A program made the position numbers and the translations under genes. Below, piece after piece: positions 1 to 5,443 of a stretch of DNA of 5,443 bases. The notes beneath the pieces are model-generated. The model was given only the letters and a program-made list of their open reading frames with translations, did no database searches and had not been told where the DNA came from. This stretch comes from Rhodobacterales bacterium UBA3077. Its GTDB lineage: Bacteria > Pseudomonadota > Alphaproteobacteria > Rhodobacterales > Rhodobacteraceae. Position 1 is the stretch's first letter; every line of letters starts with the position of its first letter. The DNA lies in contig DFBP01000069.1 in the NCBI GenBank assembly GCA_002366685.1, positions 951 through 6,393 of the forward strand, read 5' to 3'.

Positions 1-141
1 CTGATCCACGAAATTTGTGTGGCGATGGAATTTGGCGCTTCCGCTGAAGATATCGCGCGCACCTGCCATGCACACCCGACCTTTTCAGAAGCCGTTCGCG
101 AAGCGGCGCTGGCTTGCGGGGATGGGGCCATCCATGCCTGA
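1..141 (+). CDS. lpdA: Dihydrolipoamide dehydrogenase (E3), C-terminal end only
   Basis: This is the last 46 codons of a gene entering from the left, ending at TGA 139-141. The translation contains the E3 C-terminal interface-domain signature HAHPTFSE. By family knowledge, the His at 73-75 (second His of the motif) is the catalytic base and the Glu at 88-90, five residues later, is its partner, as in E. coli Lpd. The following EAVREAAL and the terminal AIHA also fit E3 enzymes. Lpd is a cytosolic FAD flavoprotein. It reoxidises the lipoyl groups of 2-oxoacid dehydrogenase complexes (pyruvate, 2-oxoglutarate) or the glycine cleavage system, with NAD+ as acceptor. The FAD and NAD domains and the redox disulfide lie outside the window, so which complex it serves cannot be told. 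The next gene starts inside its last codons, suggesting cotranscription. Identity is firm from the motif; the gene symbol is the usual one for a stand-alone E3. Confidence 0.93.
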   Translation: MIHEICVAMEFGASAEDIARTCHAHPTFSEAVREAALACGDGAIHA

Positions 142-865
142 TATGGCGCTCCTGATACTGGGTGCAGTATTGGGCGGGCTGGTAAACGGGCTAAGCGGCT
201 TTGGCTATGCGGTTATGGCGCTGGGAATATGGCTTTTGGTATTGCCGCCGGTTCAGGCGGGGCCATTGGTGGTTGTCTCGATAATCGGGTCCAATCTTCA
301 GGCATTACCACGGGTCTGGCCTCACATTAACCTGCGCCATACCGCGCCCTTTGTGGCGGGCGGGTTGGTTGGCGTGCCTATTGGCGTGCTGCTGCTGGGG
401 CTGGTTTCTGTATTGGCTTTCAAGGTCATCGTGGCCGTTGCCATTCTGGCTTTTCTGGCCGTCTTCATGGTATTCGGGCATCGGGTATCTCTGCCGCGCA
501 CGGCAGAACGGTTCAACTGGATAGTGGGCTGGGTTGGTGGCATTGCCAGCGGTCTGGCAGGGTTGGCTGGCGTAGCACCCACCATTTGGGCCACTCTGTT
601 GGGCTGGGACAAGCCAACCTCGCGCGGCATTTTCCAGAGCTACAATCTCAGCATGGCGGTCTTGTCATTTCTGGGTTTGCTTTGGGCGGGGTTTATCACG
701 GTTGAATTGCTAAAGCTGGCGGCGATAGCTCTACCCTTTTCACTGGTTTCCGCACGGTTTGGAGTCTGGGTATTTGAGCGCTTGGACGAGGCCCAATTCA
801 AGCGGATCGTGTTGTCGATCCTCGGGCTATCAGGTGTTTCGATTATTATCAGCTTGTTCTTGTAA
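134..865 (+). CDS. TauE/SafE-family membrane permease (putative sulfite/organosulfonate exporter)
   Basis: The protein is 243 residues from ATG 134, almost entirely hydrophobic, with about eight predicted membrane spans and a length normal for the family. It shows the internal duplication of TauE/SafE (PF01925). The N-terminal half has GGLVNGLSGFGYAVMALG near residues 14-31. The second half has GGIASGLAGLAGVAPTIWA, followed by the Gly-Trp-Asp loop and RGIFQSYNL. Characterised relatives move sulfite, sulfoacetate or similar small anions across the inner membrane, but substrates are diverse and none can be assigned here. The frame stays open upstream to 17, but that stretch is the lpdA end in another frame, so a start at 134 is preferred. 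It overlaps lpdA by 8 bp and has a purine-rich GGGATGGGG just upstream. ATG 143, one base after the lpdA stop, is an alternative giving 240 residues. The 3' end overlaps the convergent gene by 36 bp. Confidence 0.85.
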   Translation: MPDMALLILGAVLGGLVNGLSGFGYAVMALGIWLLVLPPVQAGPLVVVSIIGSNLQALPRVWPHINLRHTAPFVAGGLVGVPIGVLLLGLVSVLAFKVIVAVAILAFLAVFMVFGHRVSLPRTAERFNWIVGWVGGIASGLAGLAGVAPTIWATLLGWDKPTSRGIFQSYNLSMAVLSFLGLLWAGFITVELLKLAAIALPFSLVSARFGVWVFERLDEAQFKRIVLSILGLSGVSIIISLFL

Positions 866-1429
866 AGTTCTCTGCCACCAGACATCACCTTTGAGCGCCT
901 CCCTCAGCGGGGTGCGGGTTTGGGCTGGCGCGGAGTCTATATAATTGACCGCCTCGCTCAGGTTTTCACCATCCAGTGTTTTGAGATAGGCAACAGCGGC
1001 ATCCACATCAAAGGCTCGCTCGGTGTAGGCATGGAAGTTCGGCTCAAGATCTGTCCAGACGGCACCCGCCCATCCATGCGCTCCACACCATTTTTCGACC
1101 TGCCCGACCACCGTCGGCATCCGACCCTGCGCAATGCCCGAATTATGCCAAGCACCAATTCGGGCCAAAGGTGCCCGTTCGCGTGCGGCGAGGTCGTCCA
1201 CAGCGGCATGTATATCAACCCGGACAGACCGGATAACATGGGTTTCACAGGCAACTCCCGCTTCAGGGTCCAGACAGACAACCAACCCCATTTTGCGCTT
1301 GGGCGAAATGCGGGAAAACTCCATCGGCAGGCGCGGGCCGGTAGCCATTTGCCAGTCGCCCTCCACATGGGGCGCGAGAATTTCGAGGTCCCATATGAGA
1401 GAACCCCATCCGAGGATCGCGATATTCAT
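830..1429 (-). CDS. Small cytosolic protein with ChaC/gamma-glutamylcyclotransferase-like N-terminus
   Basis: The product is 199 residues, soluble, with no signal peptide or membrane span. It opens with MNIAILGWGSLIWD, which resembles the YGSLxW substrate-loop motif at the start of ChaC and related gamma-glutamylcyclotransferases, enzymes that release 5-oxoproline from glutathione or gamma-glutamyl peptides. Beyond that motif I see only features I cannot tie to a known fold: KMGLVVCLDPEAG near residues 46-58, a GAWHNSG segment near 92-98, and WAGAVWTDLEPNF near 119-131. The catalytic Glu of that superfamily cannot be placed with confidence, so the enzymatic role is inference and a structural or regulatory role is possible. 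The start ATG (1427-1429) overlaps the stop of the upstream membrane gene as ATGA, the classical sign of translational coupling. Its 3' end runs 36 bp into the convergent permease gene, and there is no intergenic terminator. Confidence 0.72.
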   Translation of the reverse strand: MNIAILGWGSLIWDLEILAPHVEGDWQMATGPRLPMEFSRISPKRKMGLVVCLDPEAGVACETHVIRSVRVDIHAAVDDLAARERAPLARIGAWHNSGIAQGRMPTVVGQVEKWCGAHGWAGAVWTDLEPNFHAYTERAFDVDAAVAYLKTLDGENLSEAVNYIDSAPAQTRTPLREALKGDVWWQRTLQEQADNNRNT

Positions 1430-2595
1430 GGCACAACCTCTCTCCAGATATAGGGGTTGGCAAACGCGGAGTGGGGCAAATACCAGAGCGTAGCATAGGC
1501 AAGCAACGAGATAGCTGCGATCACGGTTGCGCGGCCAGACAGGGCTGGCTCACCAAGTTTTTCATCCGTTAAAAAAGACAGTAAAAACATCGATACAAGA
1601 ACCACATAGATAAACCTGCCCCAATCAGCAGCCGTAATCATCACAACCACGCTCCCTAGGAGGCTAATCAAAACCAGCAGCATCGCTGGTGTTTCCAGAA
1701 CAAATACCAGCCGTTTGCGCACGGGTATAAAAGCAAGCAATGCGATAAGAATCGCCTGCGGGTAATAGAGAAGGTATTCGCCTCTTTCCATGTAGTGCCC
1801 GGTAAACTGCATGCCTTCAGCGGGGGTGCGCGCCAGTACCGCGATCGCGGCAGAAAGATTCATATATCCCGCATCGCGCAAGGAATACGCTATCATGGCA
1901 GCCGTTTGGGCATCACCTCTGTAAAGGAGAGTTAAGGAAAATGCTGCCACGGACATGGATAGGAGTATCATCAAAATGATGCTCCTTTTTTTGGTTAGGG
2001 GCACTGTAGTCAGAAAAACGATCAACAGAAGCGGTAGCCAAATCGCTATGACTTCATGACTAAGGATTAATGCAGGAAAGAGCAGCAGCAGCCCGTAAAA
2101 CCAGCGCTCAAAAATCTTGGTCGGTCGGGATTTTGCCATCCATACAATGAATGCCATCAGCACCAGAAAGATGATTTCCTTGCGGAAACCGCCTGCAACA
2201 TCATGAATCTGGAACATAAACAGGAAGGGAGAGAAAATTAGAAACAGATAGGGCAACAGGCTTTTTTGCATACGTAAAAGAAGGAAGGAAAATCCGAAAT
2301 AGCCCGCATAACAAAGTGTTTGCAGGGTCAGGACAATCTTGTCAGGATTGACGTCAACCAGAGCCGCGACCTGAAATATACCTTCGCCCAAAAGTCCCCG
2401 CCGCACAAATCCGCCTTGATAGTTGATCAGCCAATCGCCAATCATCCAGCCATGGCGCAGTTGAACCGCTTCAAACCCATTGCGCACGGTCAGTGCAAAA
2501 ACAACGGCCAAATAGGCAAGAACAACCCCCAAAAGAATCCGCCTGAAGAGTGGGGTGCCCAATGGTGGGCGGATATCTCCTAAGGCCACTTGCAC
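1426..2595 (-). CDS. Polytopic inner-membrane protein of unknown function, about 10 spans
   Basis: The product is up to 389 residues with roughly ten hydrophobic segments, the first at about 19-37. Polar residues stand out against this background: D54, W55, N58, Y59, R65 and R66 in GDWLINYQGGFVRRGLLGE (53-71), R138-K139-E140, H180-E181, and D324-W325-G326-R327. Such Asp/Arg/His-Glu loop residues recall GT-C-type glycosyltransferases and polysaccharide polymerases (EpsG/Wzy-like). I do not recognise a named family, so that is only a suggestion. The start is uncertain. GTG 2593-2595 overlaps the hemF end by 16 bp with a poor ribosome site. GTG 2587-2589 has a GAG about 5 nt upstream, and TTG 2560-2562 lies about 14 nt after an AGGAG. 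The 3' end overlaps the next gene by 4 bp. Sampled lines are near 40% GC (for example 1921-1980 and 2221-2280) against about 60% in a sampled hemF line, hinting at a separate origin. Confidence 0.82.
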   Translation of the reverse strand: MQVALGDIRPPLGTPLFRRILLGVVLAYLAVVFALTVRNGFEAVQLRHGWMIGDWLINYQGGFVRRGLLGEGIFQVAALVDVNPDKIVLTLQTLCYAGYFGFSFLLLRMQKSLLPYLFLIFSPFLFMFQIHDVAGGFRKEIIFLVLMAFIVWMAKSRPTKIFERWFYGLLLLFPALILSHEVIAIWLPLLLIVFLTTVPLTKKRSIILMILLSMSVAAFSLTLLYRGDAQTAAMIAYSLRDAGYMNLSAAIAVLARTPAEGMQFTGHYMERGEYLLYYPQAILIALLAFIPVRKRLVFVLETPAMLLVLISLLGSVVVMITAADWGRFIYVVLVSMFLLSFLTDEKLGEPALSGRATVIAAISLLAYATLWYLPHSAFANPYIWREVVP

Positions 2596-3479
2596 TCGGG
2601 GGGGAGTGACATCAGAACCGCTTCGGGATTATGCCCGGTTTGCAAGCCAAACTGGGTACCGCGGTCGTAAACAAGGTTGAACTCGGCGTAGCGGCCACGT
2701 TTGATAAGCTGAACCTCGCGGTCGGCGTCACTCCAGGGCTCGAACATGTGCTTTTCGGTGAGCGGCCTAAAGGCCTTCAGGAAACTCCGGCCTACGTCTT
2801 GGGTGAAGGCAAAATCTGCCTCCCAGTCGCCGGTGTTATGATCATCATAAAAAATGCCACCCACACCGCGGGGCTCGTTCCAGTGCTTGATCATGAAATA
2901 CTCGTCTGCCCACTCTTTATAGCGCGGGTAATACTCGGGGTTATGAGCGTCACAGGCTTCCTTCAGGCGAGCGTGAAAAAATGCGGTGTCTTCCTCAACC
3001 TCAACCATCGGGTTCAGGTCTGCGCCACCGCCAAACCACCAGCCAAACGGGGTCCAGAACATGCGGGTGTTCATGTGAACGGCGGGGGTTTTGGGGGAAC
3101 GCATATGCGCGACCAGTGAAATACCCGCCGCCCAGAAGCGCGGGTCATCCGCGATTTGGCTCATACCTTTGCGAGCGGTCATCGAGCGCTGAGCCGCCTC
3201 ACCCAACGTGCCGTAAACGGTGGAGATATTCACCCCTACCTTTTCAAAAACCCGGCCTTGGCGCATCACCGACATCTCGCCGCCACCGGCATCAGTGCCG
3301 TCACCATTGTCGCGCACGGTTTCTTTGCGCTCAAAACGGCCAGCGGGGAGGGCCGCATGGGGCCCCTGATCCTGTACGTCTTCCAGCGATTCAAATGCGC
3401 TGCAAATCTGGTTGCGCAAATCGCGAAACCACTCGGAAGCGCGGGCTTTTTGCGGGGTCATATCGGATGTATCTGTCAT
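2580..3479 (-). CDS. hemF: Oxygen-dependent coproporphyrinogen III oxidase (aerobic)
   Basis: The product is 299 residues, the usual bacterial length, and cytosolic. It converts coproporphyrinogen III to protoporphyrinogen IX by two oxidative decarboxylations using O2, a late step of haem (and, where present, bacteriochlorophyll) synthesis. Family blocks appear in order: GGGEMSVM and VFEKVGVNIS (65-86), the H125/H135 region ending VHMNTRMF, WWFGGGADLNP (147-157), FHARLKEACDAH (168-179), YYPRYKEWADEYF (183-195) and RGVGGIFYDD (204-213). By context, H125, H135, H169 and H199 fit the conserved histidines studied in E. coli HemF. It ends MSLPPECKWP, shorter than the E. coli tail. The start is ATG 3477-3479, with only a weak AGG upstream; ATG at residue 7 is possible. 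It is the first gene of a leftward unit and shares a divergent control region with the genes to the right. Confidence 0.97.
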   Translation of the reverse strand: MTDTSDMTPQKARASEWFRDLRNQICSAFESLEDVQDQGPHAALPAGRFERKETVRDNGDGTDAGGGEMSVMRQGRVFEKVGVNISTVYGTLGEAAQRSMTARKGMSQIADDPRFWAAGISLVAHMRSPKTPAVHMNTRMFWTPFGWWFGGGADLNPMVEVEEDTAFFHARLKEACDAHNPEYYPRYKEWADEYFMIKHWNEPRGVGGIFYDDHNTGDWEADFAFTQDVGRSFLKAFRPLTEKHMFEPWSDADREVQLIKRGRYAEFNLVYDRGTQFGLQTGHNPEAVLMSLPPECKWP

Positions 3480-3515
3480 GTTGCGGAGCCTATCTTTAAT
3501 GGCCGCCTACCGCCA

Positions 3516-3529
3516 CGGAAAAGTTTCCG
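3516..3529. repeat. 14-bp palindrome CGGAAA-AG-TTTCCG upstream of hemF
   Basis: These are perfect 6-bp inverted arms with a 2-bp centre, located 37 bp upstream of the hemF ATG and about 12 bp upstream of the rightward -35. This position suits an operator acting on hemF (downstream of the proposed leftward start) or on the rightward promoter. I cannot match it to a named regulator. Confidence 0.4.
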
Positions 3530-3540
3530 GCAATCGAGGG

Positions 3541-3569
3541 TTGACTGTGGCAGAATGGCGCAGTATAAG
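3541..3569 (+). promoter_or_regulatory. Sigma-70 promoter reading right (TTGACT-17-TATAAG)
   Basis: The -35 TTGACT is at 3541-3546 and the -10 TATAAG at 3564-3569, with exactly 17 bp between; five of six -35 bases match consensus. The start of transcription would fall near 3576, about 20-26 nt before the first ATG codons (3596 and 3602). It is the only good rightward promoter before the ABC exporter, so it probably drives the small frames and the exporter. Prediction only. Confidence 0.6.
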
Positions 3570-3573
3570 CGCC
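3557..3573. repeat. Inverted repeat GGCGC-N7-GCGCC around the shared -10
   Basis: GGCGC at 3557-3561 and GCGCC at 3569-3573 are perfect inverted arms separated by AGTATAA, which contains the -10 bases of both candidate promoters. A dimeric regulator bound here would block both directions. The rightward -10 slightly overlaps the right arm. A chance arrangement is possible, as the arms are only 5 bp. Confidence 0.4.
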
Positions 3574-3590
3574 GGGCCTTTCATTGGACA
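3562..3590 (-). promoter_or_regulatory. Candidate leftward promoter for hemF
   Basis: Read on the minus strand, 3567-3562 is TATACT, five of six matches to TATAAT. The hexamer 17 bp upstream (3590-3585, TGTCCA) is a poor -35, so an activator or another start site may be needed. Transcription would begin near 3555, leaving a leader of about 75 nt before hemF. Its -10 shares bases 3564-3567 with the rightward -10. Confidence 0.35.
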
Positions 3591-3601
3591 GGAATATGAA
3601 A

Positions 3602-3634
3602 ATGACAAAAGCAGTGACATACTCAGCGATTTAG
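3602..3634 (+). CDS. Ten-codon ORF ending in amber codon (possible leader peptide or remnant N-terminus)
   Basis: ATG 3602 has AGGA (3590-3593) at 8 nt spacing and reads MTKAVTYSAI before TAG 3632-3634; ATG 3596, two codons earlier, is also possible. It lies directly downstream of the rightward promoter and is in the same frame as the hydrophobic small protein that follows. It could therefore be a leader peptide, or the original N-terminus of that protein cut off by a nonsense change. Its third codon positions are AT-rich, unlike the frame after the stop. Confidence 0.25.
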   Translation: MTKAVTYSAI

Positions 3635-3646
3635 CGAGCCCTGCTT

Positions 3647-3880
3647 TTGCGCGTGGGCCCACCGCCCCGCCTCCACATTTTCCAATATTCCATTCGCCCC
3701 AAGGAGGGCATCCGATGTTACCCCCTAGTATTCGTATTGGCGATTCTCGCCACCGACCCGATTCTGAACCTTTGCCCAACTGGGTTACCCGCGATATGGG
3801 TGACCGCCTGTTTGAACACCAACCTGTACGCCGCTGGCGCCTTCCTATCTGGCCGGGTTTCCGGCTGGAGTTTCGCATAA
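3647..3880 (+). CDS. Putative small hydrophobic membrane protein (start uncertain, possibly broken)
   Basis: This frame gives 77 residues from TTG 3647, or 75 from GTG 3653, and ends at TAA 3878-3880. No ATG exists in the frame after the upstream TAG at 3632. The product has a basic, proline-rich start (VGPPPRLH), then two likely membrane segments at about residues 25-42 and 47-68. About 70% of its third codon positions are G or C by hand count, higher than the competing frame, which supports coding. It ends 21 bp before the ABC exporter start, so an operon is likely. I recognise no family. The lack of a good start and the amber codon upstream leave a pseudogene equally possible. It may instead start far enough upstream only by reading through that codon. 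Confidence 0.35.
   Translation: MRVGPPPRLHIFQYSIRPKEGIRCYPLVFVLAILATDPILNLCPTGLPAIWVTACLNTNLYAAGAFLSGRVSGWSFA
3701..3707 (+). promoter_or_regulatory. Strong Shine-Dalgarno-like AAGGAGG pointing at ATG 3715
   Basis: AAGGAGG lies 7 nt before ATG 3715. That ATG opens a 64-codon frame ending at 3909, overlapping the exporter start by 8 bp. The frame is Arg/Pro-rich and hydrophilic with only about 50% GC at third positions, so it is probably not a real protein. Within the hydrophobic frame the same bases simply encode Lys-Glu. Confidence 0.3.
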
Positions 3881-3901
3881 TGCCCGCAAACGGAGCCGAA
3901 C

Positions 3902-5443
3902 ATGTTTAAGAAGTTCGAAAACCTGGTCAATCCGTTTGCACCTTATGCGGAGGAAACGCCGCCGGCTCTGCTTTGGCCTTATATCAAAACCCAGCTGGCA
4001 CCGTTCAAAAAATGGCTGCCGGTTATGGCGTTTCTCGGGGTGCTCACAGCCTTGATGGAAAGCGGGCTTATCTTCTATTCCGGCCGGATCATCGATTTGA
4101 TGAATTCAGCCGGTGTGGAAAATATGTGGGCGGCGCACGGGCTAGAACTGGTGCTGGCAGGGCTGTTCATCTTACTGCTTCGGCCACTGATAATTACCTC
4201 TAACCATCTGTTTTTAGAGCAAACTCTGGCTGGCAACATGCAGGAGCAAGCCCGCTGGCGGGCGCACAAACACCTGCTTGGCCAATCCTCCGAGTTCTTC
4301 CAGAATGACTTTGCCGGCAGGCTCGCCAACCGCGTTATGCAGATGGGCCCGGCTATAGAAGATAGCACCTACATGGCGCTTGAAGGCATCTGGTATGCCA
4401 CCACCTATGTGCTTGGCGCGATCCTTGTTTTGATGACAATCGATCTTCGCCTCGCCGCGCCAATGGCGCTTTGGTTGTTGGTTTACATCTGGTTTGTGCG
4501 GCGGGTGGCAACGCGGGTTGCGCGGGCTTCCGAGCGCATGTCTGAAACCAAATCACTGGTGACCGGCCGTATCGTGGACGCTTATTCAAACATTGAATCG
4601 GTCAAACTGTTTGCCCACGGCAAGCGCGAGGAGCAATATGCGCTCTCGGCCATGAAGCGCCAGCGGATTCGCTTCCAGCGGTTTTTGCGGCTGATGACAC
4701 GGCTGACCTTCAGCCTCGCCATGCTCAACGGCTTCTTGATGATCGGTGTTATCGGCCCCGCTATCTGGCTGTGGACCTTGGACATCGTGAGCGTGGGTGA
4801 AGTGGCCGCCGCTGCCGCACTCACCATTAGGTTGAATGGCATGACCGGCTGGATCATGTGGGTTACTGTCCGCTTGTTTGAACATGCTGGTGTAATGCGT
4901 GAAGGGTTGCAGAGCCTTTCCGTTCCGCACACCGTGCAGGATGCGCCGAGCGCACCCGAATTGCAGCTCACCAAAGGCGAAATTCGCTTTGAAGGCCTTA
5001 CCCATCACTATGGGAAAGGCTCCGGCGGGCTCGACCATGTGGATTTAACCATCCACTCCGGTGAAAAGGTTGGCCTTGTTGGCCGCTCCGGCTCAGGCAA
5101 GTCCTCGCTGGTGAACCTGCTCCTGCGCTTTCGTGATGCCGAAGAAGGGCAAATTCTGATCGACGGTCAATCGGTGGGAGAGGTCACCCAAGACAGCCTT
5201 CGCCGCCAGATCGGTATGGTCACCCAAGACAGCTCCCTGCTGCACCGCTCGGTTCGGGCCAACATTATGTATGGCCAGCCCGAGGCAAGCGAGGCCCAAA
5301 TGGTACTGGCTGCCAAAAGGGCAGAAGCGCATGACTTCATACTCGACCTGCAAGACCCGCACGGCAATCATGGCTATGAAGCGCAAGTTGGTGAACGCGG
5401 TGTTAAGCTTTCGGGCGGGCAGCGGCAACGTATTGCCATTGCA
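3902..5443 (+). CDS. ABC exporter half-transporter (TMD fused to NBD), 3' end outside window
   Basis: The frame is open through 514 codons to the window edge. An N-terminal cytoplasmic stretch is followed by a transmembrane domain with about six spans (roughly residues 38-60, 82-104, two within 160-195, 272-295 and 305-335). The nucleotide-binding domain follows from about residue 370. Walker A GRSGSGKSS is at 394-402, the Q-loop Gln at 442 in MVTQDSSLLHRSV, and signature LSGGQRQR starts at 503. Walker B, D-loop and H-loop lie beyond the window. It is an inner-membrane exporter of the MsbA/multidrug type, acting as a dimer and driven by ATP; the substrate (lipid, peptide, drug or other) cannot be told. 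ATG 3902 has GGAG at 3892-3895, 6 nt upstream. It probably shares the promoter at 3541 with the small hydrophobic frame. A partner half-transporter could follow to the right. Confidence 0.93.
   Translation, partial: MFKKFENLVNPFAPYAEETPPALLWPYIKTQLAPFKKWLPVMAFLGVLTALMESGLIFYSGRIIDLMNSAGVENMWAAHGLELVLAGLFILLLRPLIITSNHLFLEQTLAGNMQEQARWRAHKHLLGQSSEFFQNDFAGRLANRVMQMGPAIEDSTYMALEGIWYATTYVLGAILVLMTIDLRLAAPMALWLLVYIWFVRRVATRVARASERMSETKSLVTGRIVDAYSNIESVKLFAHGKREEQYALSAMKRQRIRFQRFLRLMTRLTFSLAMLNGFLMIGVIGPAIWLWTLDIVSVGEVAAAAALTIRLNGMTGWIMWVTVRLFEHAGVMREGLQSLSVPHTVQDAPSAPELQLTKGEIRFEGLTHHYGKGSGGLDHVDLTIHSGEKVGLVGRSGSGKSSLVNLLLRFRDAEEGQILIDGQSVGEVTQDSLRRQIGMVTQDSSLLHRSVRANIMYGQPEASEAQMVLAAKRAEAHDFILDLQDPHGNHGYEAQVGERGVKLSGGQRQRIAIA

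Larger units (their letters stand above)
3480..3595. promoter_or_regulatory. Divergent intergenic control region between hemF and the rightward genes
   Basis: No gene is visible in this 116-bp gap. It holds a rightward sigma-70 promoter, a candidate leftward -10 on the same bases, an inverted repeat bracketing both, and a second palindrome about 37 bp from the hemF start; these are listed separately. I found no TTGAT-N4-ATCAA FNR-type box, which might have been expected if hemF were under direct oxygen control. Confidence 0.6.

Noticed and set aside
17..133. Upstream extension of the permease frame (39 extra residues).
   Set aside because: This stretch encodes the conserved lpdA C-terminus in another frame, and the extension is basic and unlike a TauE/SafE N-terminus.
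2631..3599. Several plus-strand open frames of 147-172 codons across hemF.
   Set aside because: They lie opposite strongly conserved hemF motifs and have no domain or ribosome-site support.
3653..3662. Perfect 10-bp palindrome GTGGGCCCAC.
   Set aside because: It has no loop for an RNA hairpin, lies within the hydrophobic coding-like frame, and is expected by chance in GC-rich DNA.
3507..3878. Long minus-strand open frame opposite the small hydrophobic frame.
   Set aside because: It is Arg-rich with no recognisable domain, crosses the divergent promoter region, and looks like an antisense shadow of GC-rich DNA.
4582..5038. Minus-strand open frames of 130-150 codons opposite the ABC exporter.
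   Set aside because: The + strand here has unmistakable exporter sequence, and the antisense products are low-complexity with no domain.
5182..5233. 16-bp direct repeat GGTCACCCAAGACAGC (5182-5197 and 5218-5233), 36 bp apart and in frame, giving VTQDS twice in the exporter.
   Set aside because: The second copy is the normal Q-loop, and the first fits the usual helix before SLRRQIG in this family. Probably chance convergence or a small local copy, without clear function.

Overview
The window looks like chromosomal DNA of an alphaproteobacterium. Rhodobacterales is a reasonable guess from protein style, high GC at third codon positions and gene content, but this is inference and no search was run. 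Six genes are well supported, together with one doubtful small membrane-protein frame and a compact divergent control region. I see no tRNA, rRNA, CRISPR array, insertion sequence or phage gene.

Left part (1-865, + strand): the last 46 codons of a dihydrolipoamide dehydrogenase gene (lpdA), with its catalytic His/Glu motif. It is overlapped by the start of a TauE/SafE-type membrane permease. The permease runs tail-to-tail into the next block, and the two 3' ends overlap by 36 bp.

Middle part (830-3479, - strand): a three-gene unit read right to left. It comprises hemF (oxygen-dependent coproporphyrinogen III oxidase), a polytopic membrane protein of unknown role, and a small cytosolic protein with a ChaC/gamma-glutamylcyclotransferase-like N-terminal motif. 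hemF and the membrane gene overlap by up to 16 bp, and the membrane gene and the last gene overlap by 4 bp (ATGA), so the three are probably cotranscribed and translationally coupled. The membrane gene is visibly AT-richer than its neighbours.

Right part (3480-5443): a divergent promoter region lies upstream of hemF. It holds a near-consensus sigma-70 promoter on the + strand (TTGACT, 17 bp, TATAAG). A TATACT -10-like hexamer on the opposite strand shares the same bases, and a GGCGC/GCGCC inverted repeat brackets both. A second 14-bp palindrome sits nearer hemF. The rightward transcript would carry a very short ORF ending in TAG, then a hydrophobic frame of about 77 codons, then a large half-size ABC exporter (TMD-NBD). 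The exporter is open at the window end, past the LSGGQ signature but before Walker B.

The most unusual stretch is 3541-3909. It combines a shared promoter core, a short ORF in frame with the hydrophobic frame but separated from it by one amber codon, and an ideal Shine-Dalgarno sequence that points at a different overlapping frame. This could be a decayed gene, a leader-peptide arrangement or an uncatalogued small membrane protein.
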